NCBI GenBank assembly: GCA_025965515.1
Contig: JAOPWU010000010.1
Coordinates: 1 to 33,351 of the forward strand
Source of the DNA: Mycobacterium sp.
Lineage (GTDB): Bacteria; Actinomycetota; Actinomycetes; RYN-182
DNA: 33,351 nucleotides
Direction: 5' to 3'
Positions 16,877 to 25,225 of the stretch are shown here, piece after piece (positions within the stretch are counted from its first letter, which is position 1; the number at the start of each line of letters is the position of its first letter). The notes under the pieces were generated by a model that was not told the origin of the DNA, made no database searches, and saw only the letters and a list, made by a program, of their open reading frames with translations. The position numbers and the translations under genes are program-made.

Positions 16877-16920
16877 CGGCCGGTAACGTCACCCGACCGG
16901 CCGAACGCCCTCCGGGGCGT
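16877..16920. terminator. Tandem hairpins downstream of purA
   Basis: CGGCCGGT (16877-16884) pairs with ACCGGCCG (16896-16903). Then ACGCCC (16905-16910) pairs with GGGCGT (16915-16920). Both lie within 65 nt after the purA stop and would end the purA transcript. The 160-nt gap holds nothing else apart from the lipocalin leader. Confidence 0.5.
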
Positions 16921-16939
16921 CTCAGCGCGGCGCAGGACG

Positions 16940-18376
<1,437 letters not shown>

Positions 18377-19585
18377 TCAGCCTGCGGCGGCCGGGCGGTC
18401 GAGCTGCTCGGCGACCGAGCGGACCAGCCGCTCGGCGCACTCCGGCGACTCGCGCAGCACGAGCAGGCAGCCGCCGAGCGCCTCGGCCCGCTCCCCGAGC
18501 GCGGCCGGCACGACGTCCACCTCGGACCCGGCGACGGCGAGGGCACCGCGGTGCAGCCGCGTGCGCAGCGGCTCCAGCAGCAGGTCCCCCGCGAGCCCGA
18601 GCTCGCCCCCGCAGACCACCAGGTCCGGGTTGAGCACGTTCACCACGTTCGCCACCGCGAGGCCGAGAGTCTCCCCGGCGTCGGCCAGCACGCGGCGGCA
18701 CCCGGCGTCCCCGCGCCGGGCGGCGGCGAGCAGGTCGGCGACGGTGCCGATGTCGGTGCGCCCGGCCGCGGCCAGCTGCCCCAGCAGCGCGCCGCCGCCC
18801 ACGAGCCCCTCGAGGCAGCCGCGGTTGCCGCAGCGGCAGACGACGCCGCCGTCGGTGACCGTGGTGTGGCCGAGCTCGCCGGCGAGCCCCGCGGCCCCCC
18901 GCAGCACCGACCCGTCGTGCACGATCCCAGCGCCGACGCCGCTGGCGATCTTCAGGTAGACGACCCAGGAGGCGGTGCGGCCGGCGCCCCAGACGCTCTC
19001 GGCGAGGGTGCCCAGGTTCGCATCGTTCTCGGCGACCACCGTCATGTGCAGCCGGGAGCCCAGCTCCGCCGCCGGGTCGCGCCCGGTCCAGCCGGGCAGC
19101 AGCCCCATGGCGGGAACGCGGCGGTCGCGGCCCATCGGCGCAGGGACGCCGAGCCCGACGCCCAGCACGCCGGCGGGACGGACGCCACACTCCGCGAGTA
19201 CGTCCGCGACCAGCCGGGCGGCCTCGTCCAGGGCCTCGTCGGCGTGCTCGTCGACGGCCATGCGGCAGGAGCGTTCGGCGAGGACGGTGTGCCCGGCGTC
19301 GCAGACGGCGACCCGGACGTGCGTACGGCCCAGGTCGACGCCGACGGCGACCCCGGCGCGGGAGAGCAGCCGCACCCGGGCGGCGGGGCGGCCCTTGGTC
19401 GGGAGCTGGCCCGTGGCGTCGCCGACCAGGCCGGCGCGGCGCAGGTCACCGAGCACGCCGCTCACGGTGCTGCGCGAGAGGCCCGTGGCCTCACCCAGCT
19501 GCGCACGCGTGGCGGCGCCGTCCCGGCGGAGCACGGCGAGCAGCAGCCGGAGCGGATCCGTCACTCCCCGAACTGCCGTCACCAT
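18377..19585 (-). CDS. ROK family transcriptional repressor (XylR/NagC type)
   Basis: A 402-residue regulator. Residues 10-55 form a winged helix (RAQLGEATGLSRSTVSGVLGDLRRAGLV), followed by a sugar-kinase-like ROK domain: GVDLGRTHVRVAV, AENDANLGTLAE (kinase-type Asp kept) and the zinc motif CRCGNRGCLE after GELGHTTV. ROK repressors bind sugar and release DNA. It is divergent from a xylose-type ABC transporter, which it most likely controls together with itself. I chose the ATG at 19585: CACGGT lies 7 nt upstream with TTGACA a further 17 nt away, indicating leaderless transcription. A palindrome sits inside its promoter spacer. The inducer is inferred, not shown. Confidence 0.88.
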   Translation of the reverse strand: MVTAVRGVTDPLRLLLAVLRRDGAATRAQLGEATGLSRSTVSGVLGDLRRAGLVGDATGQLPTKGRPAARVRLLSRAGVAVGVDLGRTHVRVAVCDAGHTVLAERSCRMAVDEHADEALDEAARLVADVLAECGVRPAGVLGVGLGVPAPMGRDRRVPAMGLLPGWTGRDPAAELGSRLHMTVVAENDANLGTLAESVWGAGRTASWVVYLKIASGVGAGIVHDGSVLRGAAGLAGELGHTTVTDGGVVCRCGNRGCLEGLVGGGALLGQLAAAGRTDIGTVADLLAAARRGDAGCRRVLADAGETLGLAVANVVNVLNPDLVVCGGELGLAGDLLLEPLRTRLHRGALAVAGSEVDVVPAALGERAEALGGCLLVLRESPECAERLVRSVAEQLDRPAAAG

Positions 19586-19592
19586 GCCCGCC

Positions 19593-19621
19593 ACCGTGCT
19601 GAGTGGCGGGCCACTTGTCAA
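19593..19621 (-). promoter_or_regulatory. Promoter of the ROK gene with embedded 14-bp palindrome
   Basis: On the minus strand TTGACA (19616-19621), a 17-bp spacer and CACGGT (19593-19598) stand 7 nt before the ATG. The spacer contains the perfect inverted repeat AGTGGC-GG-GCCACT (19602-19615), well placed for autorepression. Confidence 0.6.
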
Positions 19622-19655
19622 GCAACTTCTGTCGATCCATCGCCGCAAGTCATGA

Positions 19656-19685
19656 GACGGAAACGTTATGTTTCAGACTTCCGTC
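19656..19685. promoter_or_regulatory. Nested inverted repeats, candidate operator
   Basis: The outer arms GACGGAA (19656-19662) and TTCCGTC (19679-19685) enclose GAAAC-GTTAT-GTTTC (19660-19674). The stretch is AT-rich compared with its surroundings and lies just upstream of the transporter promoter, as expected for a repressor or activator site. Confidence 0.5.
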
Positions 19686-19691
19686 GATTGG

Positions 19692-19721
19692 TTGACAAAG
19701 CAGGGGTCGTACCACCACAGT
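19692..19721 (+). promoter_or_regulatory. Candidate promoter of the sugar ABC operon
   Basis: TTGACA (19692-19697), an 18-bp spacer and CACAGT (19716-19721). The -10 resembles the CACGGT of the divergent ROK promoter. The start would lie about 30 nt before the GTG, leaving room for the GGGAGGT ribosome site. Confidence 0.5.
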
Positions 19722-19758
19722 CCTGTGCACCACGTCACATGTCACCTGGGAGGTCACC

Positions 19759-20904
19759 GTGGCTCTCCGTCCGCGACCGTCGGCCCTGCGCCTGGTCCCC
19801 GCTCTGGCAGCGATCACGCTGGCTGCCGCTGCCTGCGCATCCTCGTCGAGTTCCTCGACGACGGCGCAGCCCTCGAACGGTTCGGCCGGGGCTGCCTCCG
19901 GCAAGGTGGCGCTGCTGCTGCCGGAGACCAAGACCACGCGGTACGAGGCGTTCGACCGCCCGTACTTCACCGCCGCGCTCAAGCAGGCGTGCCCGAACTG
20001 CGAGCTGTCCTACGCGAACGCCGACCAGGACAGCGCCAAGCAGCTGCAGCAGGCCCAGGCCGCGCTGACGAACGGCGCGAAGGTCCTCGTGCTCGACCCG
20101 GTCGACGGCACCACCGCCGGCTCCATCGTCACGCAGGCCCACGCGCAGGGCGCGAAGGTCATCAGCTACGACCGGCTCATCACGGGCGGCGGTGACAAGC
20201 CCGACTACTACCTGTCCTTCGACAACGTGAAGGTCGGCGAGCTGCAGGCCACCGAGCTGAAGAAGCAGCTCGACGCCGCGGGCAAGAAGGGCCAGCTGGC
20301 CTGGATCAACGGCTCGCCCACCGACAACAACGCGACGCTCTTCGCGCAGGGCGCCCACAGCGTCATCCCGAAGGCCGGGGCCGACGGCTACACGGTCGGC
20401 TACGAGATCGCCACGCCCGACTGGAGCCCCGACGTGGCCCAGCAGGAGATGGCGGCCGCCATCACCAAGCTCGGCAAGGCGAACATCGTCGGCGTCTACG
20501 CCGCCAACGACGGCATGGCGACCGGCATGGTCACGGCCATGCAGAACGCCGGGATGAACCCGATCCCGCCGCTCACGGGGCAGGACGCCGAGAAGGCCGG
20601 CATCCAGCGCATCCTGGCCGGCCAGCAGTCGATGACCGTCTACAAGGCCATCAAGCCGGAGGCCACGAACGCCGCCGAGCTCACCGCCGACATCCTCAAG
20701 GGCCAGACGCCCACGACGGTCGGTGGCCTCACGGTCCAGAGCAACGCCACGGGCACCAACAGCATCCCGAGCATCCTGTTGACCCCCGTCGCCGTCACGA
20801 AGGACAACGTGAAGGACACGGTCATCAAGGACGGGTTCTGGAAGGCCAGCGACGTCTGCACCGGCGCCGCTGCCACCGCCTGCACCCAGCTCGGCATCAG
20901 CTAG
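19759..20904 (+). CDS. xylF: Xylose-type sugar ABC transporter, substrate-binding lipoprotein
   Basis: A 381-residue periplasmic-binding-protein-like lipoprotein. A signal peptide ends in LAAAAC with lipidated Cys26, then a Ser/Thr linker. The mature part has the XylF/ChvE features KVALLLPE, LDPVDGTTAGSIV, VISYDRLI, YLSFDNVKVGELQA, INGSPTDNNATLF, YAANDGMATG and GQDAEKAGIQRILAGQQSMTVYK, which fit a pentose binder. Two Cys pairs (CPNC and the C-terminal VCT..TACT) may form disulfides. The GTG start has GGGAGGT about 4 nt upstream. It is first in the operon, followed by a strong hairpin. The precise sugar is inferred from family resemblance and the divergent ROK gene. Confidence 0.85.
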   Translation: MALRPRPSALRLVPALAAITLAAAACASSSSSSTTAQPSNGSAGAASGKVALLLPETKTTRYEAFDRPYFTAALKQACPNCELSYANADQDSAKQLQQAQAALTNGAKVLVLDPVDGTTAGSIVTQAHAQGAKVISYDRLITGGGDKPDYYLSFDNVKVGELQATELKKQLDAAGKKGQLAWINGSPTDNNATLFAQGAHSVIPKAGADGYTVGYEIATPDWSPDVAQQEMAAAITKLGKANIVGVYAANDGMATGMVTAMQNAGMNPIPPLTGQDAEKAGIQRILAGQQSMTVYKAIKPEATNAAELTADILKGQTPTTVGGLTVQSNATGTNSIPSILLTPVAVTKDNVKDTVIKDGFWKASDVCTGAAATACTQLGIS

Positions 20905-20946
20905 TCCGGCCGTCGGTCGACCCCCGGGCCGGCCGGCTCCCCGACC

Positions 20947-20983
20947 CCGGCGGGTGGGCGCGTGTCCCGCGCCCGCCCGCCGG
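20947..20983 (+). terminator. Intra-operon hairpin between binding-protein and ATPase genes
   Basis: A 16-bp stem (CCGGCGGGTGGGCGCG with CGCGCCCGCCCGCCGG, one G-T pair) with a 5-nt loop. At this place, between genes of one operon, it probably acts as a partial terminator or 3'-end protector that keeps the binding-protein mRNA more abundant. Confidence 0.6.
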
Positions 20984-21030
20984 ATCCAGTTCCTCCGCGC
21001 CACCCTCCACTGCGATCCCCGGAGCCGCAC

Positions 21031-21873
21031 GTGACAACGACCAGCAGCCCGCCAGTCCTGGAACTGCGCGGCATCGACAAGCGCTTCGGGGCGGTCCAGG
21101 CGCTCTCCGGCGTCGACTTCGAGGCCCACGCCGGGGAGATCGTCGCGCTCGTCGGCGACAACGGCGCCGGCAAGTCCACCCTCGTCAAGGTCATGTCCGG
21201 CGTCGGCCCGCCGACCGCCGGCGACGTGCTGTTCGAGGGCCGGTCGGTGAACATCAACCGGCCCGCCGACTCGGTGGGGCTCGGCATCGCGACCGTGTAC
21301 CAGGACCTGGCGCTCTGCGACAACCTCGACGTGGTCGCCAACCTCTTCCTCGGCGACGAGGGCCGCACCAAGCTGCTCGGCCGGATCGGCTGGATCGACG
21401 AGGTCGCCATGGAGCAGAAGGCCCTCGACCTGCTCCGCGAGCTGTCGGTCCGCATCCCCACGGTGCGCGTCCCCGTGGCCAGCCTCTCGGGCGGCCAGCG
21501 GCAGAGCATCGCGATCGCCCGGTCGCTGCTGGGCGCGCCGAAGGTCGTCATCCTCGACGAGCCGACCGCCGCCCTGGGTGTCGCGCAGACCGCCCAGGTG
21601 CTCGACCTGGTCGTGCGGCTGCGCGAACGCGGCCTGGCCGTCGTCATGATCAGCCACAACCTCGCCGACGTGTTCGCCGTCGCCGACAAGGTGCAGGTCC
21701 TGCGCCTGGGGCGGGACGCGGGCCGCTTCTCTGTCGCCGACACCGACGAGGACGCCATCGTGGCCGCGATCACCGGCGCCGCGGGCGGTAAGGGCCGCCG
21801 GGCCGGGCTCCCCGACACCGCCACGCTGTCGGCGCCCGCCGACCAGACCGCACCGCAGGGAGGCACCCCGTGA
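21031..21873 (+). CDS. Sugar ABC transporter ATP-binding protein, single-domain type
   Basis: A 280-residue ABC ATPase: Walker A GDNGAGKST (42-50), Q-loop YQDLAL (90-95), signature LSGGQ (152-156), Walker B VVILDEP (172-178) and the switch His in ISHN. It has one nucleotide-binding domain, like FrcA-type proteins, whereas classical XylG carries two, so it would work as a dimer. The GTG at 21031 has GGAG 7 nt upstream; an upstream in-frame extension is Pro/Arg-rich and not protein-like. The stop overlaps the permease start by 4 nt (GTGA), so the pair is translationally coupled. Confidence 0.9.
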   Translation: MTTTSSPPVLELRGIDKRFGAVQALSGVDFEAHAGEIVALVGDNGAGKSTLVKVMSGVGPPTAGDVLFEGRSVNINRPADSVGLGIATVYQDLALCDNLDVVANLFLGDEGRTKLLGRIGWIDEVAMEQKALDLLRELSVRIPTVRVPVASLSGGQRQSIAIARSLLGAPKVVILDEPTAALGVAQTAQVLDLVVRLRERGLAVVMISHNLADVFAVADKVQVLRLGRDAGRFSVADTDEDAIVAAITGAAGGKGRRAGLPDTATLSAPADQTAPQGGTP

Positions 21874-23162
21874 CCAGCGCCCCCGTGAACCCCACCCCGC
21901 CCTCCGATCCGGCCAAGGTCGCGGAGCCGCAGGACACGCGGTCCGCCGCGGACCTCGACCCGCGGCTGCTCGTCGACCAGGCGGGCCTGCGGGGCTACGT
22001 CACGGCCTTCACCCGGCGTGTCCGCGGCGGCGAGCTGGGCTCGCTGCCCGTCGTCATCGGCCTGATCGTCATCTGGCTGGTCTTCCAGACCCAGTCCTCG
22101 TCGTTCCTGACCTCGCAGAACCTCAGCAACCTGGCCCAGCAGATGGTGTCGACGGGCCTCATCGCCGTGGGCGTCGTCATGGTGCTGCTGCTGGGCGAGG
22201 TCGACCTGTCCGTCGGCTCGGTCAGCGGCTTCACCTCGGCGATCCTCGCGACCCAGATCGTCAACCACGGGACCAACGAGGGCCTGGCCATCGTCATCGC
22301 GCTCGCCGCGGGCGCGCTGGTCGGCGTCCTGCACGGCGTCTGGTTCACGCGCATCGGCGTGCCCGCGTTCGTCGTCACGCTGGCCGGGCTGCTGTTCTGG
22401 CAGGGCGCCCAGCTCGGCGTCCTCGGCACCAGCGGCTCGGTGACGCTGCCCCAGCAGAGCTTCGTCCGGCAGCTGAGCACCTCGTTCTACCCCAAGGGCA
22501 CCGGCTACGCGATCGCCGCCGTCATCGTCGTGGTGTACCTCGCGGCGCAGCTGTTCGAGGTCCGGTCCCGTCGCGGTGCCTCGCTGCGCCCGCGGCCGGT
22601 CGTCGAGGTCGTCGCCCGCTGCGTCGTCCTGGCTGTGCTGCTGGGCGTCGCGGTCACCGTGCTGAACGGCTACCGGGGCCTGCCGCAGTCGCTCGTCATC
22701 TTCGTGGTCGTCGTCCTGGTCTTCGACCTGGTGATCCGCCGGACCCGCTACGGCCGGCACGTCCTCGCGGTGGGTGGCAACACCGAGGCCGCGCGCCGCG
22801 CCGGCATCTCGGTGAGCGGTATCCGAATCTCGGTGTTCGCGCTCGCCGGCCTCATGGCCGCGGCGGGCGGCATCATGGCCGCCAGTTACCTCAACTCGGT
22901 CGGCCAGGCCTCGGGCGGCAGCACCACCCTGCTGTACGCGATCGCCGCCGCGGTCATCGGCGGGACCTCGTTGTTCGGCGGTCGCGGCTCCGCGTGGTCC
23001 GCACTCCTCGGCGTCCTCGTCATCACGTCCATCACGAACGGCATGGCGCTGCTGAGCTTCACCAGCTCCACGCAGTTCATGGTCACCGGCGCCGTGCTGC
23101 TGATCGCCGCCAGCATCGACGCGCTCGGCCGCCGCGGCCGCGCGGCGTCGGGTCGCGGCTGA
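21870..23162 (+). CDS. Sugar ABC transporter permease (XylH/RbsC family)
   Basis: A 430-residue inner-membrane permease of the ribose/xylose branched family. A polar N-terminus of about 60 residues is followed by around ten hydrophobic segments. LLLGEVDLSVGSV near residue 110 is the family signature, as are TRYGRHVLAVGGNTEAARRAGI and AAVIGGTSLFGGRGSAW toward the C-terminus. It forms the channel with the preceding ATPase, fed by the lipoprotein. GTG overlaps the ATPase stop. The operon ends here at a large hairpin; no sugar isomerase or kinase gene follows, so the catabolic genes must be elsewhere. Confidence 0.93.
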   Translation: MTSAPVNPTPPSDPAKVAEPQDTRSAADLDPRLLVDQAGLRGYVTAFTRRVRGGELGSLPVVIGLIVIWLVFQTQSSSFLTSQNLSNLAQQMVSTGLIAVGVVMVLLLGEVDLSVGSVSGFTSAILATQIVNHGTNEGLAIVIALAAGALVGVLHGVWFTRIGVPAFVVTLAGLLFWQGAQLGVLGTSGSVTLPQQSFVRQLSTSFYPKGTGYAIAAVIVVVYLAAQLFEVRSRRGASLRPRPVVEVVARCVVLAVLLGVAVTVLNGYRGLPQSLVIFVVVVLVFDLVIRRTRYGRHVLAVGGNTEAARRAGISVSGIRISVFALAGLMAAAGGIMAASYLNSVGQASGGSTTLLYAIAAAVIGGTSLFGGRGSAWSALLGVLVITSITNGMALLSFTSSTQFMVTGAVLLIAASIDALGRRGRAASGRG

Positions 23163-23177
23163 CGCCGCACGCACTCC

Positions 23178-23221
23178 CCGGACGCCCCTGTCCCGACTGC
23201 TGTCGGGGCGGGGGCGTCCGG
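23178..23221 (+). terminator. Strong terminator of the sugar ABC operon
   Basis: A 20-bp stem begins CCGGACGCCCC and ends GGGGCGTCCGG, with two G-T pairs and a TGCT loop, 15 nt past the permease stop. No T tract follows. Confidence 0.8.
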
Positions 23222-23251
23222 CGTTCGGACCCCGGTGGGGCGGCCCTGAGC

Positions 23252-23257
23252 TACCGT
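23252..23257 (+). promoter_or_regulatory. Probable leaderless -10 element (TACCGT)
   Basis: TACCGT is followed by 6 nt and the ATG at 23264. It lies directly after the operon terminator, so the next gene has its own promoter. Confidence 0.6.
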
Positions 23258-23263
23258 CGGCCC

Positions 23264-23848
23264 ATGGTCCGCGTGCCGCTGCTCTCCGATGCCGTGCAGC
23301 TGGTCCGCGCGCAGACCGAGGTCCTGACCGCGCTCCCCGCCACGGTGCTGCAGCTGAACCGCTCGGCGCGGCTGCTGGCCGACGCCCTCGGGCAGACGGC
23401 CGAGACGGTCGCCGCCGTGCAGCGGCTGGCCATCCGCATGGAGAACGTCGTCACGGAGCTCGAGCAGCCGCTGCTGGACCTGGCGCCCGGCATCACCCGG
23501 CTGGCCCGCGCGCTGGACCACCCGGTGATCGAGGAGATCCCCGAGTCGCTGGCGAAGCTGCAGGCCGATGCCCTGCCGATCCTGCGGAGCATGCACGAGA
23601 CGCAGGTGAAGGTGGCGACCATCGCGGCCAGCACCGAGCGGCTGGTGCGGATGGGCGACGACCTCGTCACCCGCATCGGGCACCTGCCGGGGGCCGGGCT
23701 GTTCGGGGTGGCCGCGCGCCGGCGTCCGAAGCCGCCGGTCCCGGCGGCCGCCGTGACGCCCGCGTCCATGCCGCCGGAGATCGACACCCCGGCGCTGTTC
23801 GACACCGGTTCCCTCGAGGTCGTCGACGCGGAGATCGTCGAGGACTGA
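23264..23848 (+). CDS. Helical, coiled-coil-prone protein of unknown function
   Basis: A 194-residue protein I cannot assign to a family. Residues 5-140 are almost entirely amphipathic helix, with heptad-like Leu/Ile/Val spacing and few glycines (ETVAAVQRLAIRMENVVTEL, LAKLQADALPILRSM, VKVATIAASTERLVRMGDDL). The pattern resembles phasin-like or apolipoprotein-like surface proteins. A basic Pro-rich stretch (ARRRPKPPVP) and an acidic tail (VVDAEIVED) follow. There is no signal peptide. The ATG has TACCGT 6 nt upstream and no Shine-Dalgarno sequence. It stands alone between the ABC operon and a small conserved-looking gene. Confidence 0.65.
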   Translation: MVRVPLLSDAVQLVRAQTEVLTALPATVLQLNRSARLLADALGQTAETVAAVQRLAIRMENVVTELEQPLLDLAPGITRLARALDHPVIEEIPESLAKLQADALPILRSMHETQVKVATIAASTERLVRMGDDLVTRIGHLPGAGLFGVAARRRPKPPVPAAAVTPASMPPEIDTPALFDTGSLEVVDAEIVED

Positions 23849-23881
23849 GCCCCGGGACGTGATCGCCCGGCTGCCCGCGGG

Positions 23882-23887
23882 TAGGCC
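23882..23887 (+). promoter_or_regulatory. Possible leaderless -10 element (TAGGCC)
   Basis: TAGGCC is 6 nt before the ATG at 23894. The last base is C rather than the expected T, so the match is weaker, but there is no Shine-Dalgarno sequence. Confidence 0.35.
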
Positions 23888-23893
23888 CTCGGC

Positions 23894-24244
23894 ATGCCCA
23901 GCTACCAGGTGAACAAGGAAGGCGTCGCGCACGCGCGGAAGCTCATCGACGCCGGCGAGTTCGACGACACCACCGAGTGGTCGGACGCGGCGCCCTCCGC
24001 CAGCGACGCCAACGCGGTGATCGAGGAGCACGGGTACGAGGAGTTCGGCCGCTGGCACCTCGCGATCGACACCGAGGCGTCGGAGGGGACGAAGGCCCGC
24101 TACCGGTTCCCGTACGGCGACTTCCACAAGGTCAACCGGGCCGCGCTGATCCACGCCAAGCAGCGGGCCGCGCAGAACGACCACCCGGACGTCGAGAAGG
24201 CGGCCGACGAGCTACTGCAGCGGCTGGACGCGAAGCGGTCCTAG
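23894..24244 (+). CDS. Small conserved-type hypothetical protein
   Basis: A 116-residue soluble acidic/basic protein. It starts SYQVNKEGVAHARKLIDAGEF and holds a central FGRWHLAIDTEASEGTKARY block followed by RFPYGDFHKVNRAALIHAKQ, then a C-terminal helix (VEKAADELLQRLDAKRS). It recalls a widespread actinobacterial family of unknown function, but I cannot name it. There is no signal or membrane segment. A weak TAGGCC lies 6 nt before the ATG. It converges on the lipoprotein gene with only 4 nt between the two stops and no visible hairpin there. Confidence 0.7.
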   Translation: MPSYQVNKEGVAHARKLIDAGEFDDTTEWSDAAPSASDANAVIEEHGYEEFGRWHLAIDTEASEGTKARYRFPYGDFHKVNRAALIHAKQRAAQNDHPDVEKAADELLQRLDAKRS

Positions 24245-24248
24245 CGCC

Positions 24249-24698
24249 TCAGCGCACCGTCACGAGGATCGTCCCCAGTACCTGCACCGCCTGGGAGCAG
24301 GCGTCCCCCGGGGAGCAGGCCGCCCGCCGCCCCACGGTCACGAGGGCCCGGCCCGGGGTGACGGCCGTCGCCGACGCGCCCGCGGTGGCCAGCGGGTCCG
24401 CCGCGCCGGAGGCCGACCCCGCCGCGGCGGAGGACTGCAGCATCACCGTGCCGCCGTCGGGCGGCGCGTCGACGACCAGGCTCTGCCCCACCGCCAGGGT
24501 GGCGTCCGTCGTGCCGCCGCCGGTCACCGCCAGGTGCTGCGGACCGGTCGGCGCGGCGGTCGGCCCCTGGGGAGCGCCCGCCGCGGGCGGCTGGGACGCG
24601 GCACCGACCGTGGGGTCGTCGTTGGCCGCGCCGCACCCGGCCACCACGCCCGCCGCCATCAGCAGGGCGACGACCGCGCGGAGCCGGGGCGCGGCCAC
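24249..24698 (-). CDS. Small lipoprotein, unknown function
   Basis: A 149-residue predicted lipoprotein. A basic start (APRLRA) and hydrophobic core lead to the lipobox VVAGC with Cys22, then a low-complexity Ala/Pro/Thr linker to about residue 55. The mature part has ATLAVGQSLVVDAPPDGGTV and a C-terminal GRALVTVGRR..CSPGDACSQAVQVLGTILVTV with a Cys pair. The layout suggests a small extracytoplasmic beta-rich domain, but I do not recognise the family. The GTG follows the DUF3151 stop by 2 nt, so the two are coupled. Confidence 0.65.
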   Translation of the reverse strand: MAAPRLRAVVALLMAAGVVAGCGAANDDPTVGAASQPPAAGAPQGPTAAPTGPQHLAVTGGGTTDATLAVGQSLVVDAPPDGGTVMLQSSAAAGSASGAADPLATAGASATAVTPGRALVTVGRRAACSPGDACSQAVQVLGTILVTVR

Positions 24699-24700
24699 GG

Positions 24701-25117
24701 TCAGCCCTCGAGCAGCCGGGTCGCTGCCGGGTCGCAGTCGGTGAGGAACGTGGCGATCCGGTGGGCCTCCGGCGTCTCGCCGATCCGGCCCGCGGCACGG
24801 CCCAGCGCTGCGAGCGCCCGCAGGAAGCCGGCGTTGCCCGGGTGGTCGAGCGGCACGGGGCCGAAGCCCTTCCAGCCGTTGCGGCGCAGCGCGTCGAGCC
24901 CGCGGTGGTAGCCGGTCCGGGCGTACGCGTAGCCGCTGACCGCGGCAGGCGTGCCCGGCTCCGCCAGCGCGCGCTCCGCGAGCAGGGCCCAGGCCGCGCT
25001 GTCCGCGGGGAAGCGGGCCGCCACCTCGGCGGGGTCCGTCCCCGCGTCGAGCAGACCGGCCGGCTCGGGGTCGAGCGGCAGGCGGGTGGGCGGTGGGCCG
25101 GAGAGCAGGTTGTCCAT
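24701..25117 (-). CDS. DUF3151 family protein
   Basis: A 138-residue protein matching the actinobacterial DUF3151 pattern: DNLLSGPPPTRLPLDPE at the start, AAWALLAERAL, the invariant-looking YAYARTGYHRGLDALRRNGW, then PGNAGFLRALAALGRAAGRIGE and a C-terminal FLTDCDPAATRLLEG. The helical hairpin composition suggests a TPR-like fold; its function is unknown. The ATG at 25117 has GAAGAT 6 nt upstream, so it may be leaderless. It heads a two-gene operon with the lipoprotein and is divergent from the GNAT-methyltransferase gene across 108 nt. Confidence 0.85.
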   Translation of the reverse strand: MDNLLSGPPPTRLPLDPEPAGLLDAGTDPAEVAARFPADSAAWALLAERALAEPGTPAAVSGYAYARTGYHRGLDALRRNGWKGFGPVPLDHPGNAGFLRALAALGRAAGRIGETPEAHRIATFLTDCDPAATRLLEG

Positions 25118-25123
25118 GCCCCC

Positions 25124-25129
25124 ATCTTC
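25124..25129 (-). promoter_or_regulatory. Possible leaderless -10 element (GAAGAT)
   Basis: GAAGAT on the minus strand lies 6 nt before the DUF3151 ATG. It keeps the key A and T of the -10 but not the first T. Confidence 0.35.
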
Positions 25130-25213
25130 GCCCCTGCCCGGCCCCTGGCGAACAGCCGACGTCGCCTGAGGAAGCGCCGAAGCCGCCGGGCCCGCCGGGA
25201 CCTCCCGCAGCGG

Positions 25214-25219
25214 GATGCT
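25214..25219 (+). promoter_or_regulatory. Possible leaderless -10 element (GATGCT)
   Basis: GATGCT lies 6 nt before the GTG at 25226. It keeps the key A and T of the -10; no Shine-Dalgarno sequence is present. Confidence 0.4.
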
Positions 25220-25225
25220 GCCCCG

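Noticed and set aside
19656-19685. Attachment site or insertion-element end
   Set aside because: There is no integrase, transposase or target duplication nearby; position and symmetry fit a regulatory operator better.
20901-23174. Minus-strand open frame opposite the ABC ATPase and permease
   Set aside because: It is Asp/Arg/His-rich without domains; the plus-strand ABC motifs are unambiguous.
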